From: Ascidia mentula
Taxonomy: Eukaryota > Chordata > Ascidiacea > Phlebobranchia > Ascidiidae
Assembly: GCA_947561715.1 (NCBI GenBank)
Contig: OX387197.1
Location: forward strand, 14,133,001-14,197,000
Direction of reading: 5' to 3'
Length of the DNA: 64,000 bases
Shown here: piece by piece, positions 8,477 through 22,416 of the stretch
How positions within the stretch are numbered: the stretch's first letter is position 1
How the letters are laid out: the number at the start of each line of letters is the position of its first letter
Notes under the pieces: model-generated
The model's database searches: none
What the model was told of the DNA's origin: nothing
Seen by the model: only the letters and a program-made list of their open reading frames with translations
Program-made: the position numbers and the translations under genes

Positions 8477-11183
8477 ATGGCTTTATTTTGCTTCGGTACA
8501 GGTTTCTGCCTGTCAGTAAAAAGGTGAGAGATTTGCATACCGATGTTTTAATTGCTGTGCTTGTAATATTATAGGGGACATTTATTTGTATGACATATTG
8601 AGTTGATACGCAAATTGTTGGCCCCTTTAATTTCAAGCAGTTACGTGCTCGAATAAGTATTGTCTTTTGCAGGGCTTGGAAAACCGTGTCGTTGCCTGTA
8701 CTTGGAAAAGTAAGTCTCATATACTTAATGACTGTGGATTTTAACCCCGCAAAGGCCTTCAAATTTCTGTGAATACATAATGTTGTGTTCGTTACAACTT
8801 CACAAAAAATCTCAATGTAGCAAGTCATGCTCATTCTTGAGTCGTTCATATTTGAGGTTGCATGCCACCGACAACCCTGCTTATTGGTCATTGTGAAACA
8901 TCAGTTTCTGTTTTATTTTTTTAATTCGAATGGTTTATCTTTAGAAAACCAGGTTTGGAGGTGCGACTATCGCGACTGGTAGTGGTCTTCCCAAATGTCG
9001 TGTTATCGGTAAGCGTCGGGTGCAACATATCGCATGAACATTGTAAAATCACTATGACGTCGTTGTATAGATTTTAAGTTGGAGAACACGAAAAGTTTTG
9101 GAAATCGGGAAGCCAGATGCAAGCGGAAGACTTCAAATGCACGTGGTAAGCTCGGAACGTAGCAAATATCGGTTAAATCAAATTGACTGAATTGAAGGCC
9201 GCATACCTGTGTTTCTATTAAAATACGTTTCGCCGGCGGGAAATGCCCACTTTGTAGTCCTCTGGCGGCACAATATAAAGAGGACGTCACAAAGGAAAGT
9301 TTTTCATAATTGTTTGTTGCTGTGTGCTCTGCAATGTACCAAATTAGAGGCCCATTAATGAGTCACCAGCCCTAGGAACTGTTTAAACAGAGGATTTTTG
9401 GATTTGATTGCCATGCAGGTGCTTATACCGAGTTTTGTTTTACAGGCCAGGTTGTATCGCAACGATGCGAAAATACACTCCACATCCCGGCGGTTTGGAA
9501 GCAACCTTTACCATTGAAGATCTCGATGGTGGTTTTCTTGCAGACCGGACGTGTATCCCGAAACCCGGCCAAGTTTATTACACCAGAGGTTTTCGGCGAG
9601 ACAATTTTTGGGATCTTGTCGTTGATCATTAGGTCGCTGGGCCGATGTGGTGATGTTGAAAAAGCTGATTGTTGGGCACTAAAACCCGGTGACGGCCCAC
9701 CAGTCGCTGTTTCTCTTCAAGACAACAACATCATTGACTCGGGGCGACATACAAAATTATCACCAAGCAAACTCGGCCGCTCCCCTATTACAACAACCTG
9801 TTACCCATCTAGCGTAAAGGCTACCAAGTCTTCAGGGTACAAACAACTCAGTCCACGTGGTTTGATGGAAATCATCAATAGGGTTGGAAACGACTCGAAT
9901 AATGGCGTGGACGAAGATTACGTGCCATGTGGAGGTCCAACAGAAGCGGATTGGCTGGAGTATTACAAGGCAGAAAAAGCTGCGCAACGTTCTCACTCCA
10001 TGCAAAATCTTCGTCGAAAAGTAAAGGAATTTCCTGATCGGTTGATACACAGTCACAAAACAGTCGTTCATTTTATCAGGTACCTCGATTGGGGAAACGT
10101 AAACAGCATGGCGACGTAACCGGCAAAACACTTGAGAATGGAAAGACTCCAAATATCTCCGTCACGTTCGGTAAGCCATAAGCATGGAGGATAATTGTTT
10201 GTGTTTTTGCGATGGTAATAAAATTGACCCATTAGCTGCCGTGTTGGCAAAGAACAAAATATAACGTCACCGGCGACCTACGGTAAGTTCGAAATTAGAG
10301 ATAAGGAATAAAAGTGGAATGTACACTTGCTCAAAAATTTCGCTAACGGACGCATATCGCTATTTCTATGAAAATCAGTTTCGGTGGTGGGAAATGCCCA
10401 ACCGTGTAGACCTCTGTCACAATGGAATGAGTACGTCACAGAGCAAACCAGCAATGCATGGGGGTCAATTTGACGGTTGAATGAGCGCATATGCGTGTGC
10501 TGTGTCATAGCGAACTTTAGGGTGTTTGGGGTAGTTTTAGTGGGGTTTTGGGCTATTTTAATCAGGTAGTACTTGGTGGTGGGAAACAAGCGGAAGAGTC
10601 GTCAGGTGCATTAGGGCACAGGGCCTTGTAAACAGGATTTCTGCAATTTAATACACATGTAGGTCCTAAAGTTTTAACCACTATTTGATACTTTACAGGA
10701 CAAGTTGTTTCGTCTCCAAATCGAAAACTCGGCCGCTCCCCGATTACAACCAGTTACACATATGGCGTGAAGACCATGGCGTCTAAACACCTCAGTCCAC
10801 GCAGTTTGATTGAAATCATCGACAGAGTCGGAAACGAGTCACTCAATGAGGCGGACGAAGATTACGTACCAGGCCAAGGTCCAACCGAAGAGGATTGGTT
10901 GGAATATTACAAGGCAGAAAAAGGTCTGCACTCCTCAAACAACAGAATCGTGGAGTTGCCGGAAAATAAGTCGATGTTAGAAGGTAATGGAGATGCGCAG
11001 AGTCGCACTGAAAGAAGTGTCCGTTTCAAGCTGCCTTCAGGACAAATTGTAAGCCCTTGCAAGTCTAATTCCCTTCAAGGCTATCATGTCCAGTTTGGCA
11101 TTAACACGATGGGGAATGTGGTTTGGTCAAAACGCAAGAAGAGTTTTCTTCCAAAACCTTCTGCAAGGAAAAGCTTCTATTAG
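8477..11183 (+). CDS. Array gene copy 2 (8 exons, Leu23 type)
   Basis: Predicted exons: 8477-8523, 8673-8709, 8945-9008, 9071-9145, 9446-10020, 10080-10170, 10253-10282, 10699-11183. Compared with copy 1 it has Leu instead of Ser at 23; Met333 and Trp449 are kept. In the retained-intron reading it has Ile for Met just after the module (g to a at 10047). Intron 7 has T for C at the site equivalent to 5006. Function unrecognised, as for copy 1; all splice sites are intact. Confidence 0.6.
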
Positions 11184-11306
11184 GAATTCAAAACGGGAAA
11201 ATAGAAACTGAACGTTTCCGCTTTACCTTTCTAATAGTGCCAAGGCAGTAGCAGCTATATGTCGATTCAATTGTTCAAAAAAAATTTCGCTCGATTTTGC
11301 AATGTG

Positions 11307-11312
11307 AATAAA
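11307..11312 (+). terminator. Poly(A) signal, gene copy 2
   Basis: AATAAA 124 nt after the stop ending at 11183. Confidence 0.6.
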
Positions 11313-13907
11313 TTAGTGTGTATTTTGCAAAGTCGTTTGAATCGATGCACTATAACAGTCAATCTCCGCTGACCTATAAGGGCAATTGCGATATCCAAAT
11401 TCAATCCTACCTCTCTCCGGCTGGGATACACTGTAGAAAGGAGTTGAATCAATTGGAGAGAGGTGTGTAATAGACATGTATTGGACGACCCCGCAAAAAA
11501 AACAAGGTTTTAGGAGTCACGCGTGAAAGGTGGTTACTTTAATGTTGAAATAGGTGCACTTTTATTTTAGAGATTATTGTAAATGTCTAAAATCTGCACT
11601 CCTCCTGGTGATAATTGCAAAACCCGACTTCAACTGAAGAATATTAAAAGTTTCTCTTGCAGTTAAAGATATAAAGAATCCAGTATTTCGGACGAATTTT
11701 TTTGCATCAAATCCAAACAGTCAAACATTGCTAAACTCCGACTCCATTCACTCGTGGACTTCGGTTTCTGTACAACTCTGACGCTAACGCGAGGCCATCC
11801 AAGAATATGTTTGAATTTTTCGACGTTGGGACCAGTTTGATTGTCCAAGTTTTGACACCAAAAAGCATAAAATTTGACTTTGCAGAAAAAGCAACCTTCG
11901 GGTCACAGACCGGCGCCATTTATTGCAACACCATTTCAATAATGCATGACAAAGCAAATAACACATGTGTATGAAAAAGTCATTCAAAATCGTAGATAAC
12001 TAAGTAGCTTTCAGGGAACTTTTGTGATGGGTCTTCTATACTTTGACGTGAAAGGTCTAAAAACCTTCCAAAAAGGCCCAAAACAATCTTTACATGGTCA
12101 TCCACTGTCATGAAAAAGGCCTGCCAGTTTGGGTTTCCTGAAAAACAACAACAAAGCATTGACATTAGTACAACTGGAATAATCAATGCACACAGCAGTC
12201 GGATCATTCCATGTTGAATCACCAAAAAATGACCTTCTATACCCTTACACTTAAAAAGTACAGTGGCACAGTCACACATGCCAAATTTTGTTTTTAAAGG
12301 TGATATTGCAAGGAAATTAAATATACCCCTTCCAACTGTTTGATAAGTTTCAGTTATGAGATGGACCTAAAAATTGAACATCTGATAACCCCCGCACCAC
12401 TCCCGACAAGGTGTATTTCGGGGTCATAAAAAAGATCAATAGGTCATTGCAATAAGGAAACAAAAAGTTAAAAACTAATTACAGATATAGGATCTGTGTT
12501 CAATTCCTTTTCAACCAACACCAATGTTATCAAAATTAACCCAGTAGTTTTCAAAATACAGGGGTTTAAAAATCCCAATTTCGACCAAAAAGGAAAGTTT
12601 GAGAGAAAGTTTGATAACTCCCAAACTACTTTTCACATTGGACTGAAATTTGGCATGTGTGGCTGTGTACTCACCCAAAACAGATTACAATGTCTCATAA
12701 TATGCGTTATGGCTTTGCTGCTTTAAAAAACACCTAAAACCGTGAAAATGAAAATGTTTTGCCATTTTTGTTAAACTTTGCATAGTTTCTCTACATATAG
12801 ATGTTTATAAAAATTTCCTACAGGATGTTTTGTATCTAGTGTTCTCATTTATTCTGTATGTTTGCAGTCATCTTCCGCATTTGCAAACATTTTAGTAGGG
12901 CTTTTTATTGATTGTATTGTTACGAGAGTGATAGTTAAACATTTACTTTTAATATAAATCTCATTGCCAGCAATTTTCGGACAAACATACTATCGGCACT
13001 ATGTTTATCGAAAACATACAGTTTCGAAGCATTCAATGCATGGAAGGTAATCATGCAGCAAATGTCCTTTCATAAGATGAGAAAGATCTTTCCTAGAAAT
13101 TCACCAACAATGCAGCATGATTTTGAAAATTATATGACTTATGCTGATGATCAGTTTTTCTCCAGATTGAAATCTCAAATCCGCAGTGTTAGAGCCAATC
13201 TGTTTTTATAATTGAGTGCACTTTTTTTAGTAGATCTTACACGTCGTATAGATAAATGCAATTACTGCCAAAAACATTCTGTTGTCAAAGATATTACCTT
13301 ACCGTTGTCTCAGTATTTCATTGTCACTGCGGCACACCATAAAACCACTTGAACACAAAATATGGCTGCATTTCATCGAGTTAAAACATTTTCAATCTAA
13401 TTTCCTTTCAAAAGTTTACCATTAAGGCACAGAGTATGACTTTACGAACTATTCAAATCACAGTTGTGGGACTGTACTTGCGTCCAGCAGTACAGCAGTA
13501 GGCTACTGCAGACTCCAGGCTCTTATTGGCATGTGCAATCAAGCGTAACTTTGTGCGTTTTTTTTAACACACGCTTTAAGAAACTATAACGGGTGCATCA
13601 CATTCTGCGTCAATTTGCCTTCTTTTATCAGCAGTTGGGATTACTGACTGATTTCATTTTTGAATCAATTAAATCCCCTGGATATTTCTTTTCATTTAAT
13701 TATACTCTGCCACAGTAAGAACTGTCGAGCTTTGCCATTTTTTTCCATGTTTCTCTTGCTTACGCGCCACATGTTGGGATACCAAATAGAAAGTGGTCAA
13801 ACCAAGCAGCAAACTTGATTACGAGATATAAACAAACACTTTGCCTGTGTGCACGCACAAAAATCATAAATGCAAACTGAGGGAAAGAAGAAACAAAGAC
13901 AAGTCTA

Positions 13908-13915
13908 TGACGTCA
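13908..13915 (+). promoter_or_regulatory. CRE, promoter of gene copy 3
   Basis: TGACGTCA 121 bp upstream of the ATG at 14029; upstream ORF at 13935-13991 intact. Confidence 0.5.
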
Positions 13916-14028
13916 CATTGCTCTCATTAATCCCATGGCAGCTGGCAGTCTAGCAAGCAATTTTTGCTACTTTTTTGTTGTTGATCGCTAAAGAAGTTTG
14001 AATTTTACGGAGTATTTTATCACTGGAA

Positions 14029-16735
14029 ATGGCTTTATTTTGCTTCGGTACAGGTTTCTGCCTGTCAGTAAAAAGGTGAGAGATTTGCATACCGATGTTT
14101 TAATTGCTGTGCTTGTAATATTATAGGGGACATTTATTTGTATGACATATTGAGTTGATACGCAAATTGTTGGCCCCTTTAATTTCAAGCAGTTACGTGC
14201 TCGAATAAGTATTGTCTTTTGCAGGGCTTGGAAAACCGTGTCGTTGCCTGTACTTGGAAAAGTAAGTCTCATATACTTAATGACTGTGGATTTTAACCCC
14301 GCAAAGGCCTTCAAATTTCTGTGAATACATAATGTTGTGTTCGTTACAACTTCACAAAAAATCTCAATGTAGCAAGTCATGCTCATTCTTGAGTCGTTCA
14401 TATTTGAGGTTGCATGCCACCGACAACCCTGCTTATTGGTCATTGTGAAACATCAGTTTCTGTTTTATTTTTTTAATTCGAATGGTTTATCTTTAGAAAA
14501 CCAGGTTTGGAGGTGCGACTATCGCGACTGGTAGTGGTCTTCCCAAATGTCGTGTTATCGGTAAGCGTCGGGTGCAACATATCGCATGAACATTGTAAAA
14601 TCACTATGACGTCGTTGTATAGATTTTAAGTTGGAGAACACGAAAAGTTTTGGAAATCGGGAAGCCAGATGCAAGCGGAAGACTTCAAATGCACGTGGTA
14701 AGCTCGGAACGTAGCAAATATCGGTTAAATCAAATTGACTGAATTGAAGGCCGCATACCTGTGTTTCTATTAAAATACGTTTCGCCGGCGGGAAATGCCC
14801 ACTTTGTAGTCCTCTGGCGGCACAATATAAAGAGGACGTCACAAAGGAAAGTTTTTCATAATTGTTTGTTGCTGTGTGCTCTGCAATGTACCAAATTAGA
14901 GGCCCATTAATGAGTCACCAGCCCTAGGAACTGTTTAAACAGAGGATTTTTGGATTTGATTGCCATGCAGGTGCTTATACCGAGTTTTGTTTTACAGGCC
15001 AGGTTGTATCGCAACGATGCGAAAATACACTCCACATCCCGGCGGTTTGGAAGCAACCTTTACCATTGAAGATCTCGATGGTGGTTTTCTTGCAGACCGG
15101 ACGTGTATCCCGAAACCCGGCCAAGTTTATTACACCAGAGGTTTTCGGCGAGACAATTTTTGGGATCTTGTCGTTGATCATTAGGTCGCTGGGCCGATGT
15201 GGTGATGTTGAAAAAGCTGATTGTTGGGCACTAAAACCCGGTGACGGCCCACCAGTCGCTGTTTCTCTTCAAGACAACAACATCATTGACTCGGGGCGAC
15301 ATACAAAATTATCACCAAGCAAACTCGGCCGCTCCCCTATTACAACAACCTGTTACCCATCTAGCGTAAAGGCTACCAAGTCTTCAGGGTACAAACAACT
15401 CAGTCCACGTGGTTTGATGGAAATCATCAATAGGGTTGGAAACGACTCGAATAATGGCGTGGACGAAGATTACGTGCCATGTGGAGGTCCAACAGAAGCG
15501 GATTGGCTGGAGTATTACAAGGCAGAAAAAGCTGCGCAACGTTCTCACTCCATGCAAAATCTTCGTCGAAAAGTAAAGGAATTTCCTGATCGGTTGATGC
15601 ACAGTCACAAAACAGTCGTTCATTTTATCAGGTACCTCGATTGGGGAAACGTAAACAGCATGGCGACGTAACCGGCAAAACACTTGAGAATGGAAAGACT
15701 CCAAATATCTCCGTCACGTTCGGTAAGCCATAAGCATGGAGGATAATTGTTTGTGTTTTTGCGATGGTAATAAAATTGACCCATTAGCTGCCGTGTTGGC
15801 AAAGAACAAAATATAACGTCACCGGCGACCTACGGTAAGTTCGAAATTAGAGATAAGGAATAAAAGTGGAATGTACACTTGCTCAAAAATTTCGCTAACG
15901 GACGCATATCGCTATTTCTATGAAAATCAGTTTCGGTGGTGGGAAATGCCCAACCGTGTAGACCTCTGTCACAATGGAATGAGTACGTCACAGAGCAAAC
16001 CAGCAATGCATGGGGGTCAATTTGACGGTTGAATGAGCGCATATGCGTGTGCTGTGTCATAGCGAACTTTAGGGTGTTTGGGGTAGTTTTAGTGGGGTTT
16101 TGGGCTATTTTAATCAGGTAGTACTTGGTGGTGGGAAACAAGCGGAAGAGTCGTCAGGTGCATTAGGGCACAGGGCCTTGTAAACAGGATTTCTGCAATT
16201 TAATACACATGTAGGTCCTAAAGTTTTAACCACTGTTTGATACTTTACAGGACAAGTTGTTTCGTCTCCAAATCGAAAACTCGGCCGCTCCCCGATTACA
16301 ACCAGTTACACATATGGCGTGAAGACCATGGCGTCTAAACACCTCAGTCCACGCAGTTTGATTGAAATCATCGACAGAGTCGGAAACGAGTCACTCAATG
16401 AGGCGGACGAAGATTACGTACCAGGCCAAGGTCCAACCGAAGAGGATTGGTTGGAATATTACAAGGCAGAAAAAGGTCTGCACTCCTCAAACAACAGAAT
16501 CGTGGAGTTGCCGGAAAATAAGTCGATGTTAGAAGGTAATGGAGATGCGCAGAGTCGCACTGAAAGAAGTGTCCGTTTCAAGCTGCCTTCAGGACAAATT
16601 GTAAGCCCTTGCAAGTCTAATTCCCTTCAAGGCTATCATGTCCAGTTTGGCATTAACACGATGGGGAATGTGGTTGGGTCAAAACGCAAGAAGAGTTTTC
16701 TTCCAAAACCTTCTGCAAGGAAAAGCTTCTATTAG
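14029..16735 (+). CDS. Array gene copy 3 (Leu23, Gly449 type)
   Basis: Predicted exons: 14029-14075, 14225-14261, 14497-14560, 14623-14697, 14998-15572, 15632-15722, 15805-15834, 16251-16735. Residue 23 is Leu, 333 is Met, and residue 449 is Gly (TGG to GGG) directly before the basic KRKK stretch. Only copies 3 and 4 have Gly449. All predicted splice sites are intact; function unrecognised. Confidence 0.6.
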
Positions 16736-16858
16736 GAATTCAAAACGGGAAAATAGAAACTGAACGTTTCCGCTTTACCTTTCTAATAGTGCCAAGGCAG
16801 TAGCAGCTATATGTCGATTCAATTGTTCAAAAAAAATTTCGCTCGATTTTGCAATGTG

Positions 16859-16864
16859 AATAAA
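16859..16864 (+). terminator. Poly(A) signal, gene copy 3
   Basis: AATAAA 124 nt after the stop ending at 16735. Confidence 0.6.
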
Positions 16865-19459
16865 TTAGTGTGTATTTTGCAAAGTCGTTTGAATCGATGC
16901 ACTATAACAGTCAATCTCCGCTGACCTATAAGGGCAATTGCGATATCCAAATTCAATCCTACCTCTCTCCGGCTGGGATACACTGTAGAAAGGAGTTGAA
17001 TCAATTGGAGAGAGGTGTGTAATAGACATGTATTGGACGACCCCGCAAAAAAAACAAGGTTTTAGGAGTCACGCGTGAAAGGTGGTTACTTTAATGTTGA
17101 AATAGGTGCACTTTTATTTTAGAGATTATTGTAAATGTCTAAAATCTGCACTCCTCCTGGTGATAATTGCAAAACCCGACTTCAACTGAAGAATATTAAA
17201 AGTTTCTCTTGCAGTTAAAGATATAAAGAATCCAGTATTTCGGACGAATTTTTTTGCATCAAATCCAAACAGTCAAACATTGCTAAACTCCGACTCCATT
17301 CACTCGTGGACTTCGGTTTCTGTACAACTCTGACGCTAACGCGAGGCCATCCAAGAATATGTTTGAATTTTTCGACGTTGGGACCAGTTTGATTGTCCAA
17401 GTTTTGACACCAAAAAGCATAAAATTTGACTTTGCAGAAAAAGCAACCTTCGGGTCACAGACCGGCGCCATTTATTGCAACACCATTTCAATAATGCATG
17501 ACAAAGCAAATAACACATGTGTATGAAAAAGTCATTCAAAATCGTAGATAACTAAGTAGCTTTCAGGGAACTTTTGTGATGGGTCTTCTATACTTTGACG
17601 TGAAAGGTCTAAAAACCTTCCAAAAAGGCCCAAAACAATCTTTACATGGTCATCCACTGTCATGAAAAAGGCCTGCCAGTTTGGGTTTCCTGAAAAACAA
17701 CAACAAAGCATTGACATTAGTACAACTGGAATAATCAATGCACACAGCAGTCGGATCATTCCATGTTGAATCACCAAAAAATGACCTTCTATACCCTTAC
17801 ACTTAAAAAGTACAGTGGCACAGTCACACATGCCAAATTTTGTTTTTAAAGGTGATATTGCAAGGAAATTAAATATACCCCTTCCAACTGTTTGATAAGT
17901 TTCAGTTATGAGATGGACCTAAAAATTGAACATCTGATAACCCCCGCACCACTCCCGACAAGGTGTATTTCGGGGTCATAAAAAAGATCAATAGGTCATT
18001 GCAATAAGGAAACAAAAAGTTAAAAACTAATTACAGATATAGGATCTGTGTTCAATTCCTTTTCAACCAACACCAATGTTATCAAAATTAACCCAGTAGT
18101 TTTCAAAATACAGGGGTTTAAAAATCCCAATTTCGACCAAAAAGGAAAGTTTGAGAGAAAGTTTGATAACTCCCAAACTACTTTTCACATTGGACTGAAA
18201 TTTGGCATGTGTGGCTGTGTACTCACCCAAAACAGATTACAATGTCTCATAATATGCGTTATGGCTTTGCTGCTTTAAAAAACACCTAAAACCGTGAAAA
18301 TGAAAATGTTTTGCCATTTTTGTTAAACTTTGCATAGTTTCTCTACATATAGATGTTTATAAAAATTTCCTACAGGATGTTTTGTATCTAGTGTTCTCAT
18401 TTATTCTGTATGTTTGCAGTCATCTTCCGCATTTGCAAACATTTTAGTAGGGCTTTTTATTGATTGTATTGTTACGAGAGTGATAGTTAAACATTTACTT
18501 TTAATATAAATCTCATTGCCAGCAATTTTCGGACAAACATACTATCGGCACTATGTTTATCGAAAACATACAGTTTCGAAGCATTCAATGCATGGAAGGT
18601 AATCATGCAGCAAATGTCCTTTCATAAGATGAGAAAGATCTTTCCTAGAAATTCACCAACAATGCAGCATGATTTTGAAAATTATATGACTTATGCTGAT
18701 GATCAGTTTTTCTCCAGATTGAAATCTCAAATCCGCAGTGTTAGAGCCAATCTGTTTTTATAATTGAGTGCACTTTTTTTAGTAGATCTTACACGTCGTA
18801 TAGATAAATGCAATTACTGCCAAAAACATTCTGTTGTCAAAGATATTACCTTACCGTTGTCTCAGTATTTCATTGTCACTGCGGCACACCATAAAACCAC
18901 TTGAACACAAAATATGGCTGCATTTCATCGAGTTAAAACATTTTCAATCTAATTTCCTTTCAAAAGTTTACCATTAAGGCACAGAGTATGACTTTACGAA
19001 CTATTCAAATCACAGTTGTGGGACTGTACTTGCGTCCAGCAGTACAGCAGTAGGCTACTGCAGACTCCAGGCTCTTATTGGCATGTGCAATCAAGCGTAA
19101 CTTTGTGCGTTTTTTTTAACACACGCTTTAAGAAACTATAACGGGTGCATCACATTCTGCGTCAATTTGCCTTCTTTTATCAGCAGTTGGGATTACTGAC
19201 TGATTTCATTTTTGAATCAATTAAATCCCCTGGATATTTCTTTTCATTTAATTATACTCTGCCACAGTAAGAACTGTCGAGCTTTGCCATTTTTTTCCAT
19301 GTTTCTCTTGCTTACGCGCCACATGTTGGGATACCAAATAGAAAGTGGTCAAACCAAGCAGCAAACTTGATTACGAGATATAAACAAACACTTTGCCTGT
19401 GTGCACGCACAAAAATCATAAATGCAAACTGAGGGAAAGAAGAAACAAAGACAAGTCTA

Positions 19460-19467
19460 TGACGTCA
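19460..19467 (+). promoter_or_regulatory. CRE, promoter of gene copy 4
   Basis: TGACGTCA 121 bp upstream of the ATG at 19581; upstream ORF at 19487-19543 intact. Confidence 0.5.
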
Positions 19468-19580
19468 CATTGCTCTCATTAATCCCATGGCAGCTGGCAG
19501 TCTAGCAAGCAATTTTTGCTACTTTTTTGTTGTTGATCGCTAAAGAAGTTTGAATTTTACGGAGTATTTTATCACTGGAA

Positions 19581-22287
19581 ATGGCTTTATTTTGCTTCGG
19601 TACAGGTTTCTGCCTGTCAGTAAAAAGGTGAGAGATTTGCATACCGATGTTTTAATTGCTGTGCTTGTAATATTATAGGGGACATTTATTTGTATGACAT
19701 ATTGAGTTGATACGCAAATTGTTGGCCCCTTTAATTTCAAGCAGTTACGTGCTCGAATAAGTATTGTCTTTTGCAGGGCTTGGAAAACCGTGTCGTTGCC
19801 TGTACTTGGAAAAGTAAGTCTCATATACTTAATGACTGTGGATTTTAACCCCGCAAAGGCCTTCAAATTTCTGTGAATACATAATGTTGTGTTCGTTACA
19901 ACTTCACAAAAAATCTCAATGTAGCAAGTCATGCTCATTCTTGAGTCGTTCATATTTGAGGTTGCATGCCACCGACAACCCTGCTTATTGGTCATTGTGA
20001 AACATCAGTTTCTGTTTTATTTTTTTAATTCGAATGGTTTATCTTTAGAAAACCAGGTTTGGAGGTGCGACTATCGCGACTGGTAGTGGTCTTCCCAAAT
20101 GTCGTGTTATCGGTAAGCGTCGGGTGCAACATATCGCATGAACATTGTAAAATCACTATGACGTCGTTGTATAGATTTTAAGTTGGAGAACACGAAAAGT
20201 TTTGGAAATCGGGAAGCCAGATGCAAGCGGAAGACTTCAAATGCACGTGGTAAGCTCGGAACGTAGCAAATATCGGTTAAATCAAATTGACTGAATTGAA
20301 GGCCGCATACCTGTGTTTCTATTAAAATACGTTTCGCCGGCGGGAAATGCCCACTTTGTAGTCCTCTGGCGGCACAATATAAAGAGGACGTCACAAAGGA
20401 AAGTTTTTCATAATTGTTTGTTGCTGTGTGCTCTGCAATGTACCAAATTAGAGGCCCATTAATGAGTCACCAGCCCTAGGAACTGTTTAAACAGAGGATT
20501 TTTGGATTTGATTGCCATGCAGGTGCTTATACCGAGTTTTGTTTTACAGGCCAGGTTGTATCGCAACGATGCGAAAATACACTCCACATCCCGGCGGTTT
20601 GGAAGCAACCTTTACCATTGAAGATCTCGATGGTGGTTTTCTTGCAGACCGGACGTGTATCCCGAAACCCGGCCAAGTTTATTACACCAGAGGTTTTCGG
20701 CGAGACAATTTTTGGGATCTTGTCGTTGATCATTAGGTCGCTGGGCCGATGTGGTGATGTTGAAAAAGCTGATTGTTGGGCACTAAAACCCGGTGACGGC
20801 CCACCAGTCGCTGTTTCTCTTCAAGACAACAACATCATTGACTCGGGGCGACATACAAAATTATCACCAAGCAAACTCGGCCGCTCCCCTATTACAACAA
20901 CCTGTTACCCATCTAGCGTAAAGGCTACCAAGTCTTCAGGGTACAAACAACTCAGTCCACGTGGTTTGATGGAAATCATCAATAGGGTTGGAAACGACTC
21001 GAATAATGGCGTGGACGAAGATTACGTGCCATGTGGAGGTCCAACAGAAGCGGATTGGCTGGAGTATTACAAGGCAGAAAAAGCTGCGCAACGTTCTCAC
21101 TCCATGCAAAATCTTCGTCGAAAAGTAAAGGAATTTCCTGATCGGTTGATGCACAGTCACAAAACAGTCGTTCATTTTATCAGGTACCTCGATTGGGGAA
21201 ACGTAAACAGCATGGCGACGTAACCGGCAAAACACTTGAGAATGGAAAGACTCCAAATATCTCCGTCACGTTCGGTAAGCCATAAGCATGGAGGATAATT
21301 GTTTGTGTTTTTGCGATGGTAATAAAATTGACCCATTAGCTGCCGTGTTGGCAAAGAACAAAATATAACGTCACCGGCGACCTACGGTAAGTTCGAAATT
21401 AGAGATAAGGAATAAAAGTGGAATGTACACTTGCTCAAAAATTTCGCTAACGGACGCATATCGCTATTTCTATGAAAATCAGTTTCGGTGGTGGGAAATG
21501 CCCAACCGTGTAGACCTCTGTCACAATGGAATGAGTACGTCACAGAGCAAACCAGCAATGCATGGGGGTCAATTTGACGGTTGAATGAGCGCATATGCGT
21601 GTGCTGTGTCATAGCGAACTTTAGGGTGTTTGGGGTAGTTTTAGTGGGGTTTTGGGCTATTTTAATCAGGTAGTACTTGGTGGTGGGAAACAAGCGGAAG
21701 AGTCGTCAGGTGCATTAGGGCACAGGGCCTTGTAAACAGGATTTCTGCAATTTAATACACATGTAGGTCCTAAAGTTTTAACCACTGTTTGATACTTTAC
21801 AGGACAAGTTGTTTCGTCTCCAAATCGAAAACTCGGCCGCTCCCCGATTACAACCAGTTACACATATGGCGTGAAGACCATGGCGTCTAAACACCTCAGT
21901 CCACGCAGTTTGATTGAAATCATCGACAGAGTCGGAAACGAGTCACTCAATGAGGCGGACGAAGATTACGTACCAGGCCAAGGTCCAACCGAAGAGGATT
22001 GGTTGGAATATTACAAGGCAGAAAAAGGTCTGCACTCCTCAAACAACAGAATCGTGGAGTTGCCGGAAAATAAGTCGATGTTAGAAGGTAATGGAGATGC
22101 GCAGAGTCGCACTGAAAGAAGTGTCCGTTTCAAGCTGCCTTCAGGACAAATTGTAAGCCCTTGCAAGTCTAATTCCCTTCAAGGCTATCATGTCCAGTTT
22201 GGCATTAACACGATGGGGAATGTGGTTGGGTCAAAACGCAAGAAGAGTTTTCTTCCAAAACCTTCTGCAAGGAAAAGCTTCTATTAG
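19581..22287 (+). CDS. Array gene copy 4 (Leu23, Gly449 type)
   Basis: Predicted exons: 19581-19627, 19777-19813, 20049-20112, 20175-20249, 20550-21124, 21184-21274, 21357-21386, 21803-22287. No difference from copy 3 was seen in coding sequence. All predicted splice sites are intact; function unrecognised. Confidence 0.6.
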
Positions 22288-22410
22288 GAATTCAAAACGG
22301 GAAAATAGAAACTGAACGTTTCCGCTTTACCTTTCTAATAGTGCCAAGGCAGTAGCAGCTATATGTCGATTCAATTGTTCAAAAAAAATTTCGCTCGATT
22401 TTGCAATGTG

Positions 22411-22416
22411 AATAAA
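22411..22416 (+). terminator. Poly(A) signal, gene copy 4
   Basis: AATAAA 124 nt after the stop ending at 22287. Confidence 0.6.

Larger units (their letters stand above)
5553..11105 (+). repeat. Array unit 2
   Basis: Spacer type with the extra base near 7257-7276 (tataaaatattt, then ggattttttg) instead of the usual form. The gene part carries the 3140-T type (Leu23) and private-type bases at the sites equivalent to 4494 (A) and 5130 (A), all shared only with unit 8 as a set. Confidence 0.97.
11106..16657 (+). repeat. Array unit 3
   Basis: Spacer carries T (accactcccg) at the site equivalent to 1296 and the short form at 1704-1722. By eye this unit and unit 4 are the same at every variant site examined except that the Trp449-to-Gly variant, which lies at the unit edge, is counted in the next unit. 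Confidence 0.97.
16658..22209 (+). repeat. Array unit 4
   Basis: Same variant states as unit 3 across spacer and gene (T at the 1296 site, Leu23, T at the 5006 site, G at 5063, G at 5130, Gly449). This points to a recent duplication of one unit. Confidence 0.97.
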
